Below the pieces are notes generated by a model. That model worked only from the letters and a program-made list of their open reading frames with translations. It was not told the origin of the DNA and did not search any database. This document shows, piece by piece, positions 24,255 to 30,132 of a stretch of 30,132 bases of DNA. The translations under genes and the position numbers were made by a program. The stretch's first letter is position 1. Every line of letters begins with the position of its first letter. The DNA is from Kiritimatiellia bacterium (lineage in GTDB: Bacteria; Verrucomicrobiota; Kiritimatiellia; RFP12; UBA1067): the NCBI GenBank assembly GCA_028701555.1, contig JAQVQN010000001.1, positions 1 to 30,132 of the forward strand, given 5' to 3'.

Positions 24255-25598
24255 ATGGGATTGAATTTTGAGCAGGCGAGGCAGGTTTTAGAACGGAACA
24301 GGCAGGCGCATGTGCTGCGTTTTTGGAGTCGGCTGGACAAGGCGGAGCGCGGCGCTTTGCTGCGGCAGATCTCCGAGATTGATTTCAAGGATGTCGCGCG
24401 CATGCGAAAGATGCTGGCATGCAAGTCCGCAACAGCCTGTGTCACGCCGCGACCCGCGCCGGTCATGAAGTGGACGCGGCAGACTTATGCCGAAGCGTTT
24501 AAGGCGGGTGAGGCTCTGCTGCGCCAGGGACGTGTGGCGGTGCTGCTGGTGGCAGGCGGCCAGGGGTCGCGTCTGGGTTATGACGGCCCCAAAGGTGCCT
24601 TTAGGATCGGGCCGCTTTCAGAGATGCCGCTGTTTTATTTTCATGCCCGCAAGATTTTGCGGCTGACGCGCGCTTACGGGCGGCCCGTGCCGTTCTACGT
24701 CATGACCAGCGCGGTGAACGATGCCGCGACACGCGCCTGTTTCGCTGAGCACGGCTATTTCGGCCTCAATCCCGCCGATGTGATCTTCTTCCAGCAGGGC
24801 GTGTGGCCCGCGCTGGATGACGCAGGCCGTCTGATTCTCGAAGAGGCGGGGCGGATTTTCGTGAGTCCGGACGGCCATGGCGGAACCTTGACCGCGCTGG
24901 CGAAGAACGGGTGTCTGGATGACATGACCGCGCGCGGCATCAAGAGCGTCTTCTATTTTCAGGTGGACAACCCGCTGGTGGAGATCGCCGAGCCTGCGTT
25001 TGTCGGACTTCACGGACTCAGTCGCGCGGAGATCGCGCTCAAGCTCTGCCGCAAGAATTCGCCGACTGAAAAAATGGGTGCGGTGGCGCAGATGGCTGAC
25101 GGGCGTTATGGGCTGATCGAGTATTCGGAAATGACGCCGGAACAGGCCGCCAAGTTCAAGTACGGGAGCCCTGCGATACATGTTTTTTCGCTGGCCTTTC
25201 TCAAACGCGAGTCGCGCAAGGCCATGCCGTTGCATCTGGCGCACAAGAAGATCGCGCATGTGACGGCGGACGGCAGGCGGGTCACGCCGGACGAACCGAA
25301 CGGTTACAAGTTTGAGAAGTTCATTTTTGATGTGCTGCCTGACGCGAGGAATGCAGTCAATCTGGCGTTTGACCGTGCGGACGAGTTTTCGCCCGTAAAG
25401 AACGCTGATGGCGAGGATTCTCCTGAGACCTGCAGGCGCGACCTGCAGGCCAAGTGGCGGCGCTGGCTGCGGGAGGCGGGCGTGGCAGTGCCGGACTCTG
25501 TGCCGGTCGAGATCGACCCGGCCTATGCCGGGTGCGCGGCAGAACTCAAGAGGGGACTTATGATGCGTGATTTCGTAGATGAAGAAACGCGAATTTGA
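24255..25598 (+). CDS. UDP-N-acetylglucosamine / UDP-sugar pyrophosphorylase, eukaryotic UAP1 type
   Basis: Forms UDP-HexNAc (or UDP-hexose) from UTP and the sugar-1-phosphate, supplying peptidoglycan or envelope glycan synthesis. The 447-aa sequence follows the UDPGP family, not bacterial GlmU: G-G-Q-G-S-R-L-G at 101-108 with Lys113 forms the UTP loop, then F-Y-V-M-T-S, F-F-Q-Q-G, S-P-D-G-H-G-G, Q-V-D-N-P-L and K-F-E-K-F-I-F-D. It has no C-terminal hexapeptide acetyltransferase domain, so it does not combine the GlmU activities. The UDP-GlcNAc/GalNAc assignment is from the overall motif pattern; a UDP-Glc or a broad UDP-sugar enzyme is possible. The start ATG 24255 has AGGAG at 24238-24242, rather far (12 bases). 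It sits between prfB and gpmI. Confidence 0.85.
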   Translation: MGLNFEQARQVLERNRQAHVLRFWSRLDKAERGALLRQISEIDFKDVARMRKMLACKSATACVTPRPAPVMKWTRQTYAEAFKAGEALLRQGRVAVLLVAGGQGSRLGYDGPKGAFRIGPLSEMPLFYFHARKILRLTRAYGRPVPFYVMTSAVNDAATRACFAEHGYFGLNPADVIFFQQGVWPALDDAGRLILEEAGRIFVSPDGHGGTLTALAKNGCLDDMTARGIKSVFYFQVDNPLVEIAEPAFVGLHGLSRAEIALKLCRKNSPTEKMGAVAQMADGRYGLIEYSEMTPEQAAKFKYGSPAIHVFSLAFLKRESRKAMPLHLAHKKIAHVTADGRRVTPDEPNGYKFEKFIFDVLPDARNAVNLAFDRADEFSPVKNADGEDSPETCRRDLQAKWRRWLREAGVAVPDSVPVEIDPAYAGCAAELKRGLMMRDFVDEETRI

Positions 25599-25707
25599 AA
25601 TTAAGGATGAACAAGTATGCGGGTATTTTGGCGCATGAGTTAGCACTCACATGTAAACACGAAGCAGCAGGAATTTAGAAGAACAGCATAAAAAGGGAGA
25701 AGAGAAT

Positions 25708-27276
25708 ATGAGACCAGTGGTGTTGATTATACGTGACGGATGGGGGATTAATCCGCGGGAAGAGGGTAATGCGGTTTTCGCGGCTAAGACGCCGGTGATC
25801 GACCGGCTTAAGGCGCGGTACCCCTGGACGCGGCTGGCTTGCAGCGGCGAGGCGGTGGGGCTGCCGGAGGGGTATCAGGGGTCGAGCGAGGTCGGGCATC
25901 TGAACATGGGTGCCGGGCGCGTGGTGATTCAGGAGCTGAAGCGCATTGACGACGGTCTGAGCACGGGAGAGCTTTTCAAGTCGGACAAATGGTCGGCGTT
26001 GGTTGAGAACTGGAAAGCGCATAATAGCGCGCTGCATTTCATGGGGCTGCTGCAGGACGAGGGTGTGCATGCGCACCAGGAGCATCTGTTCAAGCTGATG
26101 CGGCGCGCACGGGAGGAGTGTCCCGCAGGCCGCATCGTGGTGCATCCGTTTCTGGACGGGCGCGACACGCCGCCGCGCAGCACGCTCGAGTACATCGCGC
26201 GTCTTGAGAAAGAGATGGCGGCGGTGGGCAACTGTGTGATCGGAACTGTGCAGGGGCGCTATTACGCCATGGACCGTTCGAAAAACTACGCTTTGACCGA
26301 CACGGCCTACGCTTGTATCGTCGCGGGTCAGGGACGCAAGGCATCTTCGGCGGAGGCGGCGGTCAAGGAGTCCTACGACAAAGACCAGACGCCGGACCAG
26401 ACGCCGATGGTTGACGAGTACATTCCGCCGTATGTGATCGGCGGGTATGCGGGCATGGCTGAAGGCGACTCTGTGATGCACTTTAATTACCGCCAGGACC
26501 GGGCGATCCAGTTGTCGCAGGCTTTCGTCTGCGAAGACTACGCTGGCAAGCGCGTGGCGCGGCCGCAGATCCAGTATCTGGGCTTCACCCGTTACTGGAA
26601 CGAGTTCAGCGAGTATCTGCTGGGCGCGATGGGGGGTGACGGCGGCATGGATAATCTGCTGGGCGAGGTCATCTCCGCCGCCGGACTGCGTCAGCTCCGC
26701 ATTGCCGAGACGCAGAAATTCCGGCATGTGACCAGCTTCTTCAACGGCAAGTCCACTGACCCGTATGCAGGGGAGGAGCAGGTGGACGTGCCGAGCCGCT
26801 TTGATCCGGCCATGTTCGCCAGTCATCCCGAGATGGAGGCGTACAACGTGACGGAAGAACTGCTCAAGCGGTTGCAGGACAATCCATACGCTTTTGTGGC
26901 GGTGAACTTCGCCAATTGCGACATGGTGGGCCATACCGGAGATATCGAAGCAGCGCGCAAGGCGGTCGAGATTGTCGACGAGTGTGTCGGGCGGCTCCTG
27001 CCGCGGCTTTTTGAAATGGACGCGCATGTGCTGATCACCGCTGACCACGGTAACGCAGAACAGATGCGGGATTACGAAACCGGGACTGACAAGACCAGCC
27101 ACACCCTGAATGAAGTCGAGTGTTTCTACGTGGCCAGGGACTCGGTGGGGGTCAAGCTGGCGGAGGCAGGCAAGCTGAGCGACATTGCGCCGACAGTGCT
27201 GGCGTTGCTGGGTTTGCCCGTGCCGAAGGAGATGACAGCCGATAATCTGATCCAGGGGCGACCGGATTGGGAGTGA
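25708..27276 (+). CDS. gpmI: 2,3-bisphosphoglycerate-independent phosphoglycerate mutase
   Basis: Interconverts 3- and 2-phosphoglycerate in glycolysis, using two Mn2+ ions. At 522 aa it is the standard iPGM length. The first metal and catalytic-Ser motifs are R-D-G-W-G near residue 10 and Ser60 in Q-G-S-S-E-V-G-H-L-N-M-G, where the usual form is M-G-N-S-E-V. Then come H-P-F-L-D-G-R-D-T-P-P, G-R-Y-Y-A-M-D-R, N-C-D-M-V-G-H-T-G, L-I-T-A-D-H-G-N-A-E and the terminal S-H-T-L-N-E-V. These supply the Asp/His metal ligands. The start ATG 25708 has AAGGGAGA well placed upstream. The complementary strand carries a long open frame that I regard as a shadow. Confidence 0.97.
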   Translation: MRPVVLIIRDGWGINPREEGNAVFAAKTPVIDRLKARYPWTRLACSGEAVGLPEGYQGSSEVGHLNMGAGRVVIQELKRIDDGLSTGELFKSDKWSALVENWKAHNSALHFMGLLQDEGVHAHQEHLFKLMRRAREECPAGRIVVHPFLDGRDTPPRSTLEYIARLEKEMAAVGNCVIGTVQGRYYAMDRSKNYALTDTAYACIVAGQGRKASSAEAAVKESYDKDQTPDQTPMVDEYIPPYVIGGYAGMAEGDSVMHFNYRQDRAIQLSQAFVCEDYAGKRVARPQIQYLGFTRYWNEFSEYLLGAMGGDGGMDNLLGEVISAAGLRQLRIAETQKFRHVTSFFNGKSTDPYAGEEQVDVPSRFDPAMFASHPEMEAYNVTEELLKRLQDNPYAFVAVNFANCDMVGHTGDIEAARKAVEIVDECVGRLLPRLFEMDAHVLITADHGNAEQMRDYETGTDKTSHTLNEVECFYVARDSVGVKLAEAGKLSDIAPTVLALLGLPVPKEMTADNLIQGRPDWE

Positions 27277-27330
27277 CGCACAAAGGCAGAGACGAGCGTC
27301 CAACGCGGGCACAGTCCGTAGCCCAATTTC

Positions 27331-27370
27331 AGAATCACGGATTGACGCGGATAAACACAGATTCTTGTTG
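27331..27370. repeat. Possible dispersed repeat of the 'CACGGATTGACGCGGATAAACACAG' style
   Basis: The stretch around 27336-27362 in the gpmI-amidase gap (170 bases) resembles a simple interspersed sequence seen between genes in several PVC genomes (CACGGATTGACGCGG and ATAAACACAGATTC halves). This rests on recollection; there is only one copy in the window. No clear terminator or promoter was found in the gap. Confidence 0.35.
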
Positions 27371-27446
27371 TGTTTTTTGTTCGAGATTGAATGGGGCTGC
27401 GGGCTTGGCCCTCTTGGAGTGAATCGAAGGAATCGATGGGGGAGCC

Positions 27447-28637
27447 ATGCGGATTGCATTTCTCATAGCCATGTTGTTTATCCAGAGTGCTCTGGCTGTA
27501 ATCAGGTTTGACAACGGTTTCTACAGTCCGCGCAACCGGGATCGGGCGGTGCGCAAAGCCACCTCGCTGATCGTTCTGCACACTACGGAAGCGCCTTCCA
27601 GCAGTGCTTTGCGAAAATTGCGGGACATGGGGGAGTGTCACTACTGCATAGACGAGCGGGGGATTGTATACCGGATCATTGATCACCGCCGCGAGGCCTA
27701 TCACGCGGGACGGAGCATGTGGAACGGGCGCGCCAATGTGGACTCCTTTGCGGTCGGCATAGAGGTCTGCGGGTATCACAACAAGCCGTTGAATGCGGCT
27801 CAATATTCGGCATTGTTGGCGCTGGTCGGCGAACTGAAGCATATTTACAAGATCGCGGATCACAATGTTTTGGCGCACTCGCATGTGGCGTACGGTGCGC
27901 CCAACAAGTGGCACAAGCGCAGCCACCGCGGCCGCAAACGGTGCGGCATGATGTTCGCTTTGCCGTCGGTTCGGGCGCGTCTGAACCTCAAGTCGAGGCC
28001 GTTGGCTGATCCTGATGTGCGGGCCGGGCGGCTGGTGGTGGGAGATGCCTATCTGGCGAAGGTTTTGTACGGTTCCGTGCCGCAGCAGCAGGCGGTCGCC
28101 AAGCTAAGTGCGCCGGGGGGAAATGTGATAGCCCAGGGCCGTAGCGCTTGGGATATCGCGCGTGAGGCTTATAATAAGAGCGATACCATCTACATTTTTC
28201 CGGACGGCACACAGAAGCGCGGGCATCAGATACCCGATTTCCGGAAAGTGCTGGCCGGCACCAGAGTGGTTGTGAACTCCAAAGAAGACAATCTGCCGGA
28301 GACATATCAGACCATCGGCGTCAACGGCAAGGCGCAGGACATCGCCGGTGAAGAGGTTATGGCGGCTTCCACGGTGTATGTCTTCCCCGACGGGAAGTAT
28401 ATGCGTGGCAGCCAATTAAGCGCGGCGGCGGTGCTGAAACTGCCTTACGGCACGAAAGTTTTGACCGGCTATGCGGTAGGGGGGCCGATCACAGCCAAAA
28501 GACCCGCGACGGAGATTTGCGGCAACCGGTGGCGGTCGGCCGACACATTCTTCTTGATTGCGGGAGTCCTGGTGCCCGGCGATAAGGTCGACGACAGCAA
28601 GATTCCGGCCGGCACGATGGTGTTCTTCAAGAGCTGA
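27447..28637 (+). CDS. Secreted N-acetylmuramoyl-L-alanine amidase (Amidase_2 / PGRP fold) with duplicated C-terminal module
   Basis: Cleaves the amide between MurNAc and the stem peptide. A signal peptide spans residues 1-17 (M-R-I-A-F-L-I-A-M-L-F-I-Q-S-A-L-A). The amidase domain occupies 40-170: Zn ligands His45 (I-V-L-H-T-T-E), His144 (V-L-A-H-S-H-V-A) and Cys166 (R-K-R-C-G), the Cys as in T7 lysozyme and PGRPs rather than Asp as in AmpD. Residues 185-395 hold two clearly homologous units, at 234-276 and 296-338, sharing D-I-A, an aromatic F-P-D-G and K-x-x-R-G; a possible third, shorter unit lies at 360-395. I do not recognise this module; a cell-wall binding role is inferred. GGGGGAG (27437-27443) precedes ATG 27447. 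It overlaps the convergent coaC gene by 11 bases. Confidence 0.88.
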   Translation: MRIAFLIAMLFIQSALAVIRFDNGFYSPRNRDRAVRKATSLIVLHTTEAPSSSALRKLRDMGECHYCIDERGIVYRIIDHRREAYHAGRSMWNGRANVDSFAVGIEVCGYHNKPLNAAQYSALLALVGELKHIYKIADHNVLAHSHVAYGAPNKWHKRSHRGRKRCGMMFALPSVRARLNLKSRPLADPDVRAGRLVVGDAYLAKVLYGSVPQQQAVAKLSAPGGNVIAQGRSAWDIAREAYNKSDTIYIFPDGTQKRGHQIPDFRKVLAGTRVVVNSKEDNLPETYQTIGVNGKAQDIAGEEVMAASTVYVFPDGKYMRGSQLSAAAVLKLPYGTKVLTGYAVGGPITAKRPATEICGNRWRSADTFFLIAGVLVPGDKVDDSKIPAGTMVFFKS

Positions 28638-29160
28638 GCATTGAGGAAATCGCCTTACAAATGGCCGATGGCTCGGCCATGCGGCCTTTGCCGGAGGTGC
28701 CGCAGGCTAGGTCGCCGGTGTCGGCATCGACGAATTTAGCCTGACGGCTTTGCAGCAGGGCCACATTCGCCTGTGTCGCGGGATGTTCCCACATGGCGGT
28801 GTTCATGGCGGGCACCACGAGCAAGGGCGCTTTCGAAGCCAGTGCGGTTGCGGTCAACAGGTCATCAGCCAGTCCGTGAGCCAGTTTAGCGATAACATTG
28901 GCGGTGCAGGGCGCGATAACCAGCAGGTCGGCGGAGGCCAGCGCGATGTGCCCTGGCATCCACTCCGAGGGCTCCTCGAACATTTCCGTATAGACCTTGT
29001 TGCGCGACAGGGTGAGGAAGGTCAGCGGAGCGACGAAGCGGGCTGCCGACTCTGTCATCACCACGCGGACTTGATGTCCGGCCTGGACTAAGAGACGGGT
29101 TAGTTCGCAAGCCTTGTAGGCGGCGATCGAGCCGGTGACGCCTAGAGTGATGGTAGCCAT
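28627..29160 (-). CDS. coaC: Phosphopantothenoylcysteine decarboxylase, stand-alone flavoprotein
   Basis: Decarboxylates 4'-phosphopantothenoylcysteine in coenzyme A synthesis, using FMN. The 177-aa length covers only the flavoprotein half of the usual CoaBC fusion. Visible motifs are G-S-I-A-A-Y-K at 10-16, catalytic His71 in P-G-H-I-A-L, P-A-M-N-T-A-M-W with Asn120, and the substrate flap A-C-G-T-S-G-K-G-R-M with Cys153. These match the E. coli active-site residues. The CoaB synthetase domain is absent; the frame simply ends after the flap region, so CoaB must be encoded elsewhere. AGGAGG lies eight bases before ATG 29160. It sits 37 bases after gmk, forming a two-gene unit. Other HFCD flavoproteins (UbiX, epidermin decarboxylase) are less likely given the motifs. 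Confidence 0.88.
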   Translation of the reverse strand: MATITLGVTGSIAAYKACELTRLLVQAGHQVRVVMTESAARFVAPLTFLTLSRNKVYTEMFEEPSEWMPGHIALASADLLVIAPCTANVIAKLAHGLADDLLTATALASKAPLLVVPAMNTAMWEHPATQANVALLQSRQAKFVDADTGDLACGTSGKGRMAEPSAICKAISSMLSS

Positions 29161-29197
29161 TTGTTTAACCTCCTGGTTCGGGCGCAGCCCGCATTAT

Positions 29198-29791
29198 TCA
29201 TATCAAGCCGGCATTCACATTGATGATGTCGCAGAGTCGGCGGAAAGCTGCGTCCAAGTCGTCGTTAGTGACTTGGAACATGTATTCGCCGGCGTGAGAA
29301 AGTTCCTCTTTCGCGTTCTTGATGCGTTTCTCGATGGTTTGCGGAGAGTCAGTAGAGCGGCGCTCTAGCCGGGCAGTCAGTTCCTGCAGCGAGGGAGGGT
29401 TGATGAAGATGTCGATAAATCCCTCTTTAAGGGGGTTGCCCGGCGGCAGGGATCTCACATGTTTGCGCACCTGCCGCGCACCTGCCACATCGATGTCCAG
29501 CAGCACACATTGGTTTTCAGCCAGGGCTTGGTATATGGGGGCTTTAAGAGTGCCGTAATAGTTGTCGTGCACCAGCGCGTGCTCCAGAAAGAGGTCTTCC
29601 TTGAGCATCTGCTTGAACCTGGACTGGTCCATGAAGTGATAATCTATGCCGTCCTCCTCGTTAATGCGCGGCTCGCGAGTGGTGCATGAGACGGAGTAGC
29701 AGATTTCCGGGTAATTCTGCAGCAGCAGGTCGCACAGAGTGGTTTTACCGGCGCCGGAAGGGGCTGACATGACAATAAAAAGGGGTTTCAT
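29198..29791 (-). CDS. gmk: Guanylate kinase
   Basis: Phosphorylates GMP to GDP. The 197-aa length is standard. The P-loop is A-P-S-G-A-G-K-T-T at 10-18. The GMP-binding region has S-C-T-T-R-E-P-R and G-x-D-Y-H-F (residues about 35-55), then Y-Y-G-T, and L-L-D-I-D-V-A-G-A-R-Q. The lid and C-terminal R-L-E-R-R, R-I-x-N-A-x-x-E motifs are present. The start ATG 29791 has AGGAAA about nine bases upstream. In many bacteria rpoZ lies between gmk and coaBC; here the two are adjacent with no room for rpoZ. Confidence 0.97.
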   Translation of the reverse strand: MKPLFIVMSAPSGAGKTTLCDLLLQNYPEICYSVSCTTREPRINEEDGIDYHFMDQSRFKQMLKEDLFLEHALVHDNYYGTLKAPIYQALAENQCVLLDIDVAGARQVRKHVRSLPPGNPLKEGFIDIFINPPSLQELTARLERRSTDSPQTIEKRIKNAKEELSHAGEYMFQVTNDDLDAAFRRLCDIINVNAGLI

Positions 29792-29828
29792 CCGCAGGTT
29801 TCCTAGATTATCGATTTGATGGCGAATT

Positions 29829-29856
29829 AGTTTAGCGAGTCGGCGCGTATCGTCAA
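29829..29856 (-). promoter_or_regulatory. Candidate promoter of the gmk-coaC unit
   Basis: On the minus strand, TTGACG (29856-29851) and TAAACT (29834-29829) are separated by 16 bases. The leader would be about 35 bases. Confidence 0.5.
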
Positions 29857-29882
29857 AGCTAAAAGCTCAGTACCACGTAATG

Positions 29883-29919
29883 CGGGTGCGACTCAAACAG
29901 TGAAATAGCACCCGTGCTT
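29883..29919. other. Stem-loop between the AraC-type gene and gmk
   Basis: A 7-bp perfect pair CGGGTGC (29883-29889) and GCACCCG (29908-29914) with an 18-base loop. On the + strand TGCTTTTCT follows. It lies just downstream of the minus-strand AraC-type gene but lacks a T run on that strand, so its function as a terminator is doubtful. Confidence 0.35.
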
Positions 29920-29941
29920 TTCTATCAAGATAGGCTGGGCG

Positions 29942-30132
29942 TCAGATGGTGCGTGAGGCGGCGCGGAAGGCACTCATGGCGCAGTTGAAGCGCTCTTTGA
30001 ACAGTCGCGCCAGATAGCTCTCGCGCTCGAAGCAGCACTGGCGCGTGATCTCGCCGATCGGCAGGTTGGTCTCTGCCAGCAGTGTGCAGACCCGCTCCAG
30101 ACGCACGCGGCGTATCTCGTCAAGAATCGTGC
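29942..30132 (-). CDS. AraC-family transcriptional regulator, C-terminal end only
   Basis: The last 62 codons of a gene whose 5' part is beyond the window edge. The residues E-I-R-R-V-R-L-E-R-V, then L-L-A-E-T-N-L-P-I-G-E-I-T and E-S-Y-L-A-R-L-F-K-E-R-F, match the second helix-turn-helix of the AraC/XylS family, including the usual x-Y-L-x-R-x-F-K motif, and the stop (TGA at 29944-29942) is placed normally. The sensory domain is not visible, so the ligand is unknown; sugar-responsive XylR-like regulators are common in this phylum. It is transcribed toward gmk. Confidence 0.85.
   Translation of the reverse strand, partial: TILDEIRRVRLERVCTLLAETNLPIGEITRQCCFERESYLARLFKERFNCAMSAFRAASRTI

Noticed and set aside
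24618..25646. A 342-codon minus-strand open frame opposite the pyrophosphorylase
   Set aside because: Same pattern: antisense shadow of a gene with clear UDPGP motifs, no ribosome site and no recognisable domain.
25675..27459. A 594-codon open frame on the minus strand opposite gpmI
   Set aside because: It lies wholly opposite a gene with every iPGM motif, its translation is rich in His/Arg/Leu as expected for antisense of high-GC codons, and no domain is recognisable.

Overview
The window (about 60% GC by eye, densely coding) looks like a chromosomal segment from a bacterium of the PVC superphylum, most likely Kiritimatiellota or a relative such as Lentisphaerota or Verrucomicrobiota. This is inference from gene content: an ECF sigma factor of the Rhodopirellula/Verrucomicrobium type followed by a FecR-like protein joined to a SUMF1-fold domain, a eukaryote-like UDP-sugar pyrophosphorylase, a secreted six-hairpin glycosidase, a Tat-exported Gfo/Idh/MocA oxidoreductase, and simple dispersed palindromic repeats. 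No phage, IS element or CRISPR array was seen.

Region 1 (1-9.6 kb) is housekeeping metabolism. A truncated class IV aminotransferase, a PtsN-like PTS IIA protein and a long-form PurL (FGAM synthase) run in tight succession on the + strand, followed by an Aquifex-type aconitase and a 608-aa protein of unknown function that carries a C2H2-like zinc finger. PurN (minus) overlaps the 3' end of the 608-aa gene, and a small lipoprotein with a clear promoter and terminator lies upstream of it.

Region 2 (9.6-16.3 kb) is the most distinctive part. An ECF sigma factor overlaps (ATGA) an 855-codon ORF containing a membrane-anchored FecR-like domain and then a SUMF1-fold domain. An inverted repeat puts the Shine-Dalgarno of the second gene in a stem and its start codon in the loop. 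The SUMF1 half begins with its own Shine-Dalgarno, ATG and signal peptide, so one frame may give two products. The FecR half also contains palindromic or tandem repeat DNA. A secreted (alpha/alpha)6 glycosidase and a secreted SGNH hydrolase follow. Sensing at the envelope through sigma/FecR control and extracellular glycan breakdown is the natural reading, but it is inference.

Region 3 (16.3-23 kb) holds a tRNA-Ser(CGA) next to a palindromic repeat element, a LuxR-type response regulator overlapping a Tat-signal oxidoreductase, and, on the minus strand, a compact moxR-DUF58-transglutaminase operon with ATGA overlaps.

Region 4 (23-30.1 kb) holds prfB (RF2, without the usual programmed frameshift), a UAP1-like pyrophosphorylase, gpmI, a secreted PGRP-type amidase with a duplicated C-terminal module, a stand-alone CoaC, gmk, and the 3' end of an AraC-family regulator cut by the window edge.
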